Made by a program: the position numbers and the translations under genes. The notes beneath the pieces were generated by a model. It had not been told where the DNA came from and ran no database searches. It was given only the letters and a program-made list of their open reading frames with translations. A DNA stretch of 64,000 nucleotides. It comes from Paracoccaceae bacterium. Lineage in GTDB: Bacteria; Pseudomonadota; Alphaproteobacteria; Rhodobacterales; Rhodobacteraceae. The stretch is from assembly GCA_028097405.1 (NCBI GenBank), contig JAOHEK010000005.1, forward strand, positions 1 to 64,000, read 5' to 3'. Positions 34,986 to 43,199 of the stretch are shown here, piece after piece. Each line of letters opens with the position of its first letter. Position 1 is the stretch's first letter.

Positions 34986-35321
34986 CTAGTCGCCTTCGCC
35001 GGGTTTTTCCGAGAAAAGTTCCATCTTGCCCTCTTTGCCGTCCATTTCTTCGGCGTTCGGCAAAGGATCGCGTTTTGTGATGATGACCGGCCACAACGCG
35101 GAGTATTTGCGGTTGAACTCGACCCATTTTTCCATGTTTGGTTCGGTGTCTGGCTTGATGGCATCGGCCGGGCATTCGGGTTCGCAGACGCCGCAGTCGA
35201 TGCATTCTTCCGGGTCGATGACCAGCATGTTTTCACCCTCGTAGAAGCAGTCCACCGGGCAGACTTCGACGCAGTCGGTAAATTTGCAGGCGATGCAACT
35301 GTCGTTGACGATATAGGTCAT
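34986..35321 (-). CDS. fdxA: 7Fe ferredoxin
   Basis: Small electron carrier of 111 aa with one [3Fe-4S] and one [4Fe-4S] cluster. The first half has the cysteine set in [21 protein letters not shown] and the second has [17 protein letters not shown], followed by the C-terminal extension usual for FdxA ([29 protein letters not shown]). The product starts [20 protein letters not shown], as family members do. It lies between the S4 protein and carD on the same strand, an order I associate with Rhodobacteraceae. Its redox partners are not evident here. Confidence 0.96.
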   Translation of the reverse strand: MTYIVNDSCIACKFTDCVEVCPVDCFYEGENMLVIDPEECIDCGVCEPECPADAIKPDTEPNMEKWVEFNRKYSALWPVIITKRDPLPNAEEMDGKEGKMELFSEKPGEGD

Positions 35322-35370
35322 GGTGGTCTCTCACTGGTGTAACGTTGGGCAAGTAACCCGAGCGCGCGGC

Positions 35371-35739
35371 TCATTCAAGCGGGGTATCGCGGTAAAGACG
35401 CGCGTTGCGACGATCTTTCCCGGTTGGCCGTCCCCTTCCCTCAAAACGAGGGTTTTCAGGGCCATCGTTCCGGGAGGGTGGCGAGAGATCGGTGTAAAGT
35501 TGCTGAGCTTCGGGGGCGGGGCCGCGACGGGTGGCAAGGGCTTCGACGCGGATGACGCGGATTTGCTTGGCCTGTTTGAAAGTTAGTGTGCGTCCGGGGC
35601 GTAGGCCGTAGCTGGGTTTTTGTATTTTGTCGCCATCAACCTGAACCTGTCCGCGGGACACAAGTTTGGTGGCGAGACCCCGGGTTTTGAAGAACCGCGC
35701 GTGCCAGAGCCATTGATCGAGGCGTTGGGTGTCGCTCAT
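35371..35739 (-). CDS. S4-domain RNA-binding protein (Hsp15-like)
   Basis: A 122-aa basic protein with an N-terminal S4 RNA-binding domain: QRLDQWLWHARFFKTRGLATKLVSRGQVQVDG with the KPSYGLRPG loop. The C-terminal tail is basic and probably disordered. In E. coli, Hsp15 binds free 50S subunits that carry stalled peptidyl-tRNA; the same role is likely but not certain. It lies between the SUV3-like helicase and fdxA on the minus strand, so a row of RNA-related genes may be cotranscribed. Confidence 0.9.
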   Translation of the reverse strand: MSDTQRLDQWLWHARFFKTRGLATKLVSRGQVQVDGDKIQKPSYGLRPGRTLTFKQAKQIRVIRVEALATRRGPAPEAQQLYTDLSPPSRNDGPENPRFEGRGRPTGKDRRNARLYRDTPLE

Positions 35740-35773
35740 CTGGTTTCGCCGCTGATCGCGGCGACTGACGATA

Positions 35774-35821
35774 GGGGCTTTGCCCCTCCGGACCTCCTTA
35801 AAGTATATTGGACAGAAGAAG
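35774..35821 (+). repeat. Dispersed hairpin-plus-tail element, copy A
   Basis: Begins with the hairpin GGGGCTTTGCCCC and ends AAGTATATTGGACAGAAGAAG three bases before the helicase stop codon on the opposite strand. The tail matches copy B at 17438-17499 at nearly every base of AGTATNTTGGACAGAAGAAG, and the hairpin differs only in its loop. The piece between is shorter than in copy B. It separates the helicase from the S4 gene. Confidence 0.65.
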
Positions 35822-35824
35822 AGA

Positions 35825-38509
35825 TCATTTATTGCCGGTTTTGAGCCCCATCAGTGCTTGGGCGAAGGGGTTGTCGGGGTCGATTGGCTTTTCTTTCCGG
35901 GGCGGTTTGGCCTGGAAGTTGCGCGCTTTGTTGTCCTGTTTAGGTTTGGCCTTGTTGCGCGGCTTACCTTTGGGCTTGTTTTGCGACTTGTTGTCCGGTC
36001 GCTGACTGCCCCATGTGAAGGTGTAAAAGACCTCGGGTTCCGGTGCTTCGGCGGGTTCTGCATCGGCTGGTGTTTCTGCGGAATCGGTCTCTGCCTCTGG
36101 CTTGGCGACCTGTTCAGGTGCTTGCGGACGTGTTTTTTCGCGTTCGCCTCGTTCGGCCTTGTAGCCAAGGCCTTCCATCAGGTTGGAGAATTGATCAAGC
36201 GTCATGCCAGTGATGGAGAGCATGTCGGGTTTGGCCTCAAAGCCGCCACGGCTGTCTTCGGCGCGTAGCATATCTGCGAGGCGTTCCAGCATGTCGATGC
36301 GGATCGCGCGGTCGCCTGCGGGCCGGTAGCCGGACATGAGATAGGTTTCGATTTCGATGCCTTTGATCGCCGGAATAGTGACCAGCCCGGGCGGTGGGCT
36401 TTCGGGGAATTCATCGACGCCTTTGGCGAGCGAGGCCAATACCAACCGAAGCCGCGTTGGAGCGGGTTTCAATAGAAGTGGCATGAAGATGGTGAATTGG
36501 CCGAAGCGGATACCATGTTTGCGCAAAAGCCCGCGTGCGTCCTGATCGAGTTCTTTCACTTCGGTTGCGACTGCGCGTCTGTCGATGACGCCCATCGCTT
36601 CAATCATTCGGAAGCCAAAGCCCTTGGCCATACCCGTCATGGCCTCATCGCGCTGGATGTTCATCAGTGGTTCGAACAGGGCGGCGATCTTGCGGTCGAT
36701 AAAGTGCTGCAGGCGGCGTTGGACCTTTTCGGCGACTTCTACCCCGGCTTCGTCATCCACGAAGGGGGTGATGCCGGGTTTCAATGGATCGTCGCTGCGC
36801 GTCAGTTTCCCGATTGCCTGCTCGCCCCACATCAGGCCACCTTGTTCGGTAAAGTCCATTTCGGTGTCGGGTGCGTTATAGAACCGATCGGCGCGCAGGT
36901 GGAATTCTGGGCCTAAAGCGGCGGTTGCGGCCGCTTTTACGGTTTTGGCTTCATCGCCGCTGGTGTTTGCGTCCTGGTGAAACCGGAACCCTTCAAGACG
37001 GCCAACGAATTGCCCTTCGACCGTCACTTCGCCTTTATCATTTATTTCGGCCACAAGGACCTCCTTCTGTTTCAACCGGCGAAGGAGAACGGATGTTCGC
37101 CGGTCGACAAATCTTTGGGTCAGTGCGGTGTGAAGCGCATCTGACAGTCGGTCTTCTACCGCGCGTGTGGTGTCTCGCCAATGGGATTCGTCCCCACACC
37201 AGCCTCGGCGTTGCGCAACATAAGTCCAAGTGCGGATAAAAGCGAGCCGTGTGGACAAGGTGTCGATGTCGCCGTCGGTGCGGTCGATGCGATCGATCTG
37301 GCGTGTCATCCAGTCTTCGGGAAGGTTTCCATGTTCGTGGAGGTGGCCATATATCGTCGTGAGAAGGTTTGCGTGTTCCTGACGGCTGATGCCGCGAAAG
37401 TCGGGGATGCGGCACACGTCCCACAAAAGTCGTACCGAGGGGCCATCGGTGGCGCGGGCGGCACATTCTGCGTCTCCGCCTAGTGTTTTAAGGGCGATCA
37501 GGTCGTCGGCTTCGCGGGCGCGGACGAAGATTTCATCTTCGGGGGGGCGTTCCAGGGCAGCAATCAGGCGTGCGATGCTACCGAACTCTAATCGTGAATT
37601 TCGCCATTGGAGCTTTTTGATCGGTGTGAAGGAATGAGAGGTGATCGCATCGACCACCCGTTCATCCAATGGGTGTGCTTCGCCAGTAACACCAAAGGTG
37701 CCATTGGTCTGAAAACGACCTGCGCGGCCGGCGATTTGGGCCAGTTCATTCGGCTGAAGATCGCGCATGCGACGCCCGTCGAACTTGCGCAGGCTGGAAA
37801 AGGCCACATGTTCGATGTCTAGATTTAGTCCCATGCCGATGGCGTCGGTGGCGACCAGATGGTCGACTTCGCCGTTTTGGTACATCTCGACCTGTGCGTT
37901 TCGGGTGCGAGGGCTAAGCGCTCCCATGACCACCGCTGCCCCGCCTTTTTGGCGTCGGAGCAGTTCGGCGATGGCATAGACGCCATCGACCGAGAAGCCG
38001 ACGATCGCCGAGCGACCGGGCATGCGGCTGATTTTCTTCGAGCCTGTGTAGGTTAGGGTGGAAAAGCGTTCGCGGTGTTGAAATTGAGCTTTGGGGAGCA
38101 GGGCAGCGATGGTGCGCCGCATGGTGTCGGACCCCATGAACACCGTTTCAAGCAGGCCGCGAGCATGAAGAAGGCGATCCGTAAAGACGTGACCCCGTTC
38201 GGGATCTGCACACAGCTGGATTTCGTCGACCGCCAGAAAATCCACGCCCATGCCTTCGGGCATCGATTCCGTTGTGCAGACCCAGTATTGTGTGCGTTCG
38301 GGCACAATGCGTTCTTCGCCGGTCAGCAAGGCAACGACGGACGGTCCGCGCACAGCGACGATCCGGTCATAGACTTCGCGCGCTAGCAGCCGCAAAGGCA
38401 GGCCAATAATTCCGGTACGGTGCCCCAACATGCGTTCGATGGCATAGTGGGTCTTGCCGGTGTTCGTAGGGCCTAGGACCGCGGTGATGCGGCCTTGGGT
38501 CTGTGACAT
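35825..38509 (-). CDS. SUV3-like superfamily 2 RNA helicase
   Basis: An 894-aa ATP-dependent helicase that resembles mitochondrial SUV3 (SUPV3L1). Walker A is GPTNTGKTH, motif II is the SUV3-type DEIQ in AVDEIQLCADPERGHVF rather than DEAD/DExH, and motif VI is QIAGRAGRFQTNGTFG. The unusual C-terminal extension ends in a long Lys/Arg/Pro/Asn-rich tail (after about residue 810) that is probably disordered and may bind RNA. SUV3 works with an exoribonuclease in mitochondrial RNA decay; a role in RNA turnover here is inference. Downstream genes are an S4 protein, fdxA and carD. Confidence 0.88.
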   Translation of the reverse strand: MSQTQGRITAVLGPTNTGKTHYAIERMLGHRTGIIGLPLRLLAREVYDRIVAVRGPSVVALLTGEERIVPERTQYWVCTTESMPEGMGVDFLAVDEIQLCADPERGHVFTDRLLHARGLLETVFMGSDTMRRTIAALLPKAQFQHRERFSTLTYTGSKKISRMPGRSAIVGFSVDGVYAIAELLRRQKGGAAVVMGALSPRTRNAQVEMYQNGEVDHLVATDAIGMGLNLDIEHVAFSSLRKFDGRRMRDLQPNELAQIAGRAGRFQTNGTFGVTGEAHPLDERVVDAITSHSFTPIKKLQWRNSRLEFGSIARLIAALERPPEDEIFVRAREADDLIALKTLGGDAECAARATDGPSVRLLWDVCRIPDFRGISRQEHANLLTTIYGHLHEHGNLPEDWMTRQIDRIDRTDGDIDTLSTRLAFIRTWTYVAQRRGWCGDESHWRDTTRAVEDRLSDALHTALTQRFVDRRTSVLLRRLKQKEVLVAEINDKGEVTVEGQFVGRLEGFRFHQDANTSGDEAKTVKAAATAALGPEFHLRADRFYNAPDTEMDFTEQGGLMWGEQAIGKLTRSDDPLKPGITPFVDDEAGVEVAEKVQRRLQHFIDRKIAALFEPLMNIQRDEAMTGMAKGFGFRMIEAMGVIDRRAVATEVKELDQDARGLLRKHGIRFGQFTIFMPLLLKPAPTRLRLVLASLAKGVDEFPESPPPGLVTIPAIKGIEIETYLMSGYRPAGDRAIRIDMLERLADMLRAEDSRGGFEAKPDMLSITGMTLDQFSNLMEGLGYKAERGEREKTRPQAPEQVAKPEAETDSAETPADAEPAEAPEPEVFYTFTWGSQRPDNKSQNKPKGKPRNKAKPKQDNKARNFQAKPPRKEKPIDPDNPFAQALMGLKTGNK

Positions 38510-38639
38510 GATTGGGGATTCTGGGTTGCCTCAGTTCGCCCCGTTAAATCGGGTTGGGGAGGCTCGGGCAAGAGATTTCTCTTGCGGGGGCGCGTCGTTT
38601 GGCGTGTCTTCGTGGGGCTACTCGTTTTAAGGGTGTCTG

Positions 38640-39569
38640 ATGGTACTGGACCGGCCCGTTTTGGGTATTCTCTTGATGTTAGGTTTTTGTGTGATGGCCC
38701 CCATGGGCGATGCGCTAGCCAAACTATTGGGAGGCCAGATTGACGTTGCAGCACTGGTAGCGATTCGCATGAGCGTGCAGGTTTTGTTGCTTTTGCCGGT
38801 GGTTTGGTGGCTGGGCCTGTCTTTGGCGCCGGCGTTCGGCAGAATTCGGCTGATCACGATCCGGTCTGTGCTGCATATGGGCGGGATCGGGATGATGTTC
38901 TTGTCGCTTAGGTATCTGCCCTTGGCCGACGCGGTGGCCATCGCCTTTGTGATGCCGTTCATCATGCTTTTGCTGGGGCGATTTGTATTGAACGAAGAGG
39001 TAGGCAGCCGCCGGTTGTTGGCCTGTTGTGTAGGGTTCATCGGCACGCTTTTGGTGATGCAGCCCAGCTTTGCCGAAGTGGGCTGGCCAGCACTTCTTCC
39101 GGTCGGTGTTGCGTTTGATTTTGCCTTCTTCATGCTGGTCACTCGCCAGCTTGCCAAGGACGTAGATGCGGTGGTGTTGCAACTGATTTCGGGCGTGATT
39201 GCCTGTGCACTTCTGGTGCCATTGATCCTGGTGTTTGCACCATTCGGAACGCCGGGATTTAGGGTGACCGTGCCTGCACCGGAGGCCTGGTGGTTGGTCT
39301 TCGCTATGGGTGCCTTGGGCACGGGCGCACACCTTCTTATGACGTGGTCGTTGCGCTTTGCACCTGCGTCGACCTTAGCGCCGATGCAATACCTTGAAAT
39401 TCCCGTGGCCGCTTTGTTGGGATGGCTGATCTTTCGCGATTTCCCGAACGGGTTGGCCTTGTTTGGTATCGGAGTCACGGTCGCGGCCGGGCTTTACATA
39501 ATATATAGAGAACAAAAGCTTAACCGGAGATCGCCGCAATCGCTGCCTGCAGATATACCCGTGGAATAA
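38640..39569 (+). CDS. DMT-superfamily (EamA) transporter
   Basis: Inner-membrane permease of 309 aa with ten predicted membrane segments in two EamA repeats. Typical pieces are LRYLPLADAVAIAFVMPFIMLLLG in the first repeat and LRFAPASTLAPMQYLEIPVAALLGWLIFRDFP in the second. Family members export amino acids, nucleobases or other metabolites; the substrate here is unknown. Its 3' end overlaps the 3' end of the thiamine diphosphokinase gene by 50 bp on the other strand. It is divergent from the helicase. Confidence 0.9.
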   Translation: MVLDRPVLGILLMLGFCVMAPMGDALAKLLGGQIDVAALVAIRMSVQVLLLLPVVWWLGLSLAPAFGRIRLITIRSVLHMGGIGMMFLSLRYLPLADAVAIAFVMPFIMLLLGRFVLNEEVGSRRLLACCVGFIGTLLVMQPSFAEVGWPALLPVGVAFDFAFFMLVTRQLAKDVDAVVLQLISGVIACALLVPLILVFAPFGTPGFRVTVPAPEAWWLVFAMGALGTGAHLLMTWSLRFAPASTLAPMQYLEIPVAALLGWLIFRDFPNGLALFGIGVTVAAGLYIIYREQKLNRRSPQSLPADIPVE

Positions 39570-40179
39570 TGACGATCGTGCCGGGCGCATCGAAGCTTAG
39601 CGCGACCGGCCCACTGACTTCGTTCGAAGTTCCAAGCCGCCCAGAAGGGTCGATGGTCAGCCCGTCTATGGGCCATCTAAGGCCGCTTGATTGGCCTTTC
39701 ATAGGCCCCATGGGAAACAGCGAAAAGCGTGTGCCAATCGGTAGATCTAAGGTCAATTCTAATGGCGAGGCAAAGGCTACATCGTCGCTGCCAAGGATCA
39801 GCGTCGGGGGGCCGATGCGACGTGACAGCACCGCGAAATTGGCAAGTGTATGATCCAATCGGCCAGCGGCGAAACCTGTTGCAATCACGAAAGGTGCTGC
39901 GATGAGCTTCAGGCATTTCTCGAAATCAGTCAGGTCTTGATCGGTGTATTCGATCACTGCACCATCTGGTAAACTTGTCCGTGTTTCTTCTGAAATCGAA
40001 TCCAGATCACCAATCACCACGACGGGTTGAAAACCCGCTTCAATGCAAAAATTAGCACCGCCATCTGCGGCCACCAGGCAGGGGGCAAATGCCACAGATT
40101 TGCCAATATCTGAAAGGTCGGGATTCCCGCCTCCGACCAATGAAACACCGGTTTGGGACTGAACATTCGTTGCTATCAT
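39520..40179 (-). CDS. thiN: Thiamine diphosphokinase
   Basis: Transfers pyrophosphate from ATP to thiamine, making thiamine diphosphate from salvaged vitamin. The 219-aa protein shows the catalytic-domain motifs VAADGGAN, VVIGDLDSIS and DQDLTDFEKCL, then GFAAGRLDHTLANFAVL, and a B1-binding C-terminal domain. The product is of direct use to ThDP enzymes such as IolD in this window. The gene converges on and overlaps the DMT transporter gene by 50 bp. No thiamine riboswitch was seen in the short upstream region. Confidence 0.92.
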   Translation of the reverse strand: MIATNVQSQTGVSLVGGGNPDLSDIGKSVAFAPCLVAADGGANFCIEAGFQPVVVIGDLDSISEETRTSLPDGAVIEYTDQDLTDFEKCLKLIAAPFVIATGFAAGRLDHTLANFAVLSRRIGPPTLILGSDDVAFASPLELTLDLPIGTRFSLFPMGPMKGQSSGLRWPIDGLTIDPSGRLGTSNEVSGPVALSFDAPGTIVIIPRVYLQAAIAAISG

Positions 40180-40320
40180 GGGTGAATGTCGCTCATTGTT
40201 AACTGTACCGCCACATTTTCGCCGCTAAAAATTCTTGCGAATTCCTCAACACTGTTCCTATTTTCGACTGCCCCGGTGGTAAACACATTGTTGCTGAATG
40301 GGAAAGAAAGCGATCAATAC

Positions 40321-42186
40321 ATGGATGGCTCGACAAAAATTCTGACGGTGTCTTACGGGACTTTCAGCTGCACGCTGGAAGGCTTCGATGATCCATTGGG
40401 AGCGATGCGCGATATTGCGGAGTATTTCCGCGATTTGGCCGCCGATGATCGCTATTTCGGCGCAGAACCCCCGACACCAGATGTCGAGATGCTGCAAAAC
40501 CTTGCTGAACAGGACGTGAACCGTCGGGTGGAAGCCCGGACGAGCGATACAGGCGTGTCCTTGCGTCAGGTCGAACATCGAAAGCCCAAGTTAGACCCTG
40601 AGCCTGTCGACCAAGACAATGTGGAAGAACCAGACGCCGAAGATACAAGCGCAATTGCTGCGCGCGTCGCTTTCGCGGCCAAGACCGCTGACGCGGGCAA
40701 TTCCCCCAAAGCCGAAGATACCCCAGATGCAGGCAGTGGTCCGTTGACGTTCGACGATGATTTTCTGATGTCGGACGAACCCGAAGATGTGCTGGCCGTC
40801 GATCCCGATGCGCGTGTCTTGGACGAAGGTCCGGCAGAAAGCGTTGCAGAAAAGCTGCGTCGCATTCGGGCGGTCGTGTCAAAGAACATCGAAACCAAAG
40901 CTTCGACCGCTGAAAAAGACGATATCGAAGACGCAGAAATCGTCGAAGCAGGAAAGCGCGACCGCGCGCAGACCGAAACCATCGACGAGATCACCGCGGA
41001 CCTGTTGGACGACGAAGAAACGGTGCGCGGCACCACGGCTGATAGCGTCGAGGTGGCCGATGCTATCGAAAGCGACAAGGCTATTAAGGCCAAAGGTGTT
41101 CCGTCTAGTGGCGAAGCAATCGTGGCCTTTGACGACGATCTGAAAAGCGATCGCGCGCACATCGACAATGCCACCGCCGAGGACATTCTGGTCAACGACT
41201 TGGGTGGCGACATCGATGATCATGAATTGCCCGATCTAACATTTGACGACAAGACAAACGCGGCTGACGACTTCGAGCGGCTTGAGGCGGACGAACCAGC
41301 TTCGCTATTTTTGGACGACAAGATCGATGACTCAGCAGAAGACGCAGACGAGACCGTAGTTGCAGATACCACGGCCGAAAACGCGAAAACCGAAGACGAT
41401 GCTGCGATCAAACGCACCATCTCTGATATCATCGGCAGCATGGCTGGTCAGATCAAGCCGGACGACTATGCCGAAGCGCAGGACGATGAATTGGCTGAAA
41501 CAACGCCTGTCAAAAGTCGTCCTATTTCCAAGCCGTTGTCAGCCGAGCAGGAAAGCGATGTTGGGCGTCTGTTGGAAGAAACCGACAATAAGTTAAACGA
41601 AGATGATGTGGTCCGCCGTCGCCGCGTGATCAGCCAGATGCGTGCCGCCGTGGCTGCAACCAAAGCGGATCGTTTGGTGTCTCGTCAGGTTTCGCGCGAA
41701 GTTGTCGAAGAAAAAGAGCAAAGCCCTTACCGCGATGATCTTTCGGAAGTCGTAAAGCCTTCGACCGCGACTGCATCGAACGGCGAACGCCCGAATTCAT
41801 CGACGCCACCGCTTGTTTTGGTGTCCTCGCAACGGATTAACCCTTTGCCAACGGAATCTCCGAGTGATGGAACGTCTGAGACATCGGATCAGCCAAAGGA
41901 TTTCGCAGGGTTCGTGGAAGACATGGGGGCCAAAGACCTGCCCGAACTGCTGGAAGCCGCCGCAGCCTTTGCCGTATTCAAAGAGGGCCAGTCGTCGTTC
42001 ACACGGCCCGAGATCATGAAGCGCGTGGCTGCTGTTGACCCGACCATTCGGATGTCGCGGGAAGAAAGCTTGCGTTCCTTCGGTCAGCTTTTGCGTCAAG
42101 GCAAATTCCACAAATTAGAGCGTGGCCAGTTCACCATCGATCAGGACACCAAGTTTAATCCCAAGCGTCGGATCGCGGGCGAATAA
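40321..42186 (+). CDS. Large acidic protein of unknown function, 621 aa
   Basis: No known family is recognised. The frame stays open to 40186, but ATG 40321 begins a compact segment MDGSTKILTVSYGTFSCTLEG and is the likely start. Three parts are visible: an ordered N-terminal domain (to about residue 70, FDDPLGAMRDIAEYFRDLAADDRYFG), a long middle rich in Asp, Glu and Ala with repeated D/E-rich patches that is probably disordered, and a compact C-terminal domain of about 100 residues (FAGFVEDMGAKDLPELLEAAAAFAVF ... SFGQLLRQGKFHKLERGQFTI) with a winged-helix-like look. It is monocistronic and divergent from thiN. Confidence 0.8.
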   Translation: MDGSTKILTVSYGTFSCTLEGFDDPLGAMRDIAEYFRDLAADDRYFGAEPPTPDVEMLQNLAEQDVNRRVEARTSDTGVSLRQVEHRKPKLDPEPVDQDNVEEPDAEDTSAIAARVAFAAKTADAGNSPKAEDTPDAGSGPLTFDDDFLMSDEPEDVLAVDPDARVLDEGPAESVAEKLRRIRAVVSKNIETKASTAEKDDIEDAEIVEAGKRDRAQTETIDEITADLLDDEETVRGTTADSVEVADAIESDKAIKAKGVPSSGEAIVAFDDDLKSDRAHIDNATAEDILVNDLGGDIDDHELPDLTFDDKTNAADDFERLEADEPASLFLDDKIDDSAEDADETVVADTTAENAKTEDDAAIKRTISDIIGSMAGQIKPDDYAEAQDDELAETTPVKSRPISKPLSAEQESDVGRLLEETDNKLNEDDVVRRRRVISQMRAAVAATKADRLVSRQVSREVVEEKEQSPYRDDLSEVVKPSTATASNGERPNSSTPPLVLVSSQRINPLPTESPSDGTSETSDQPKDFAGFVEDMGAKDLPELLEAAAAFAVFKEGQSSFTRPEIMKRVAAVDPTIRMSREESLRSFGQLLRQGKFHKLERGQFTIDQDTKFNPKRRIAGE

Positions 42187-42198
42187 CGAGAAATACGT

Positions 42199-42594
42199 TT
42201 ATTCGGCGGTTTTGCGATGCCGTCTTGGGAAGTTTAGGAACGGCGCTGCGATCAACGCCCAACCCAGCAGCCCCTTGCTATGGTCTGAAAGATTGTCTCT
42301 TCCCTGAAAGACCAAGAGCTTCAGTGTCTCAATTGGATTCGGCGGTGGTTTGATCACCGATTGCAGCGGCAAATCCGGAAACGTCAGCCAATAATACAGA
42401 TAGTAAATTTGGGGTGTCAGCCAAACGAAGACCCAAAGTAGGCTTAGCGCGCCAAGTATCCGAAGCCCAAAACTCTTCGTCCTTCGAAAAGTTCTGGCAA
42501 GGGCCAAGAATAATGCGAAAAGGGCAAGGCTAAGGCAGGCAAGGCCAACCTGACCCCAGGTTGAAAGATCGAAAAAAGAATCCTGACTGTACAT
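42199..42594 (-). CDS. Hypothetical membrane protein, 131 aa
   Basis: Three or four hydrophobic segments (VGLACLSLALFALFLALART, ILGALSLLWVFVWLTPQIYYLYY, LLGWALIAAPFLNF) separated by short basic loops. No family is recognised. It ends 13 bp from the convergent acidic-protein gene and is followed upstream by the terminator of the DM13 gene. It might be cotranscribed with nothing else. Confidence 0.7.
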   Translation of the reverse strand: MYSQDSFFDLSTWGQVGLACLSLALFALFLALARTFRRTKSFGLRILGALSLLWVFVWLTPQIYYLYYWLTFPDLPLQSVIKPPPNPIETLKLLVFQGRDNLSDHSKGLLGWALIAAPFLNFPRRHRKTAE

Positions 42595-42611
42595 GGTGAT
42601 ATGCCTAGTCG

Positions 42612-42639
42612 AAAAAAAACCGCCGGTCCCGGCGGTTTT
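42612..42639 (-). terminator. Rho-independent terminator of the DM13 gene
   Basis: AAAACCGCC and GGCGGTTTT flank a six-base loop (GGTCCC), with the arms extendable to CCGG pairs. On the minus strand the stem ends in a run of eight T residues. It lies 25-50 bp after the DM13 stop codon. Confidence 0.88.
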
Positions 42640-42664
42640 CCATTTTTTCAGATGATCTTTGAAT

Positions 42665-43075
42665 TTACTTCAAAGAAGCAGCCGCAAGAATGACTGTGAA
42701 CTGCTCGCAGTAAATGTAGATCTCGCTGAATTGGTCGGTGTCGATGCCAGCGGGAACTTCGAATGTTGCCGCGCCTTTCTTGACCGTCAGTTTGTCGTGG
42801 ATTTTCGACCCTTTGGCGTATTTACCGCCGTTGCCGAAGCCAATTTTAATGTCTGGCGGGTTCTTTGATGGATCGAAGCTGTAGTCATCAGAAAATACAA
42901 CCTTGGTGGTGCCGCCCTCTTTTTTCACCTCAACAGTGCCAGAAACTTTGTAGCCCTGACGCCCTGACAGGCTTCCTGTGCGGCTATCAGCGGCAAAAGA
43001 AGGTGTTGCACCAAGTGTGGCTGTTGCCGCGAAACCTAAGGTTAGGCCTGCGAATTGGCGACGTGTAATAGACAT
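42665..43075 (-). CDS. Tat-exported DM13-domain protein
   Basis: A 136-aa exported protein. The leader MSITRRQFAGLTLGFAATATLGATPSFA has a twin-arginine pattern (ITRRQFAG). The mature part reads as a DM13 domain: SGTVEVKKEGGTTKVVFSDDY, PDIKIGFGNGGKY and, at the end, IYIYCEQFTVILAAASL, with the single conserved Cys of the family. DM13 domains are proposed electron-transfer or redox modules; function here is unknown. ATG 43075 was chosen to keep the signal peptide intact, and the longer frame to 43153 was rejected. A strong terminator follows. Confidence 0.82.
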   Translation of the reverse strand: MSITRRQFAGLTLGFAATATLGATPSFAADSRTGSLSGRQGYKVSGTVEVKKEGGTTKVVFSDDYSFDPSKNPPDIKIGFGNGGKYAKGSKIHDKLTVKKGAATFEVPAGIDTDQFSEIYIYCEQFTVILAAASLK

Positions 43076-43199
43076 ATGGGAGCTTCCCTTTGTTGAAGAG
43101 CTAAACAGACAAGACATGTTTTCGATTGACGTTACTAGCCCACAGCGCGTCACAAAGGTTCACGTCGGGTTGATGAAATATGTCAGTTTTACTTCCGAA

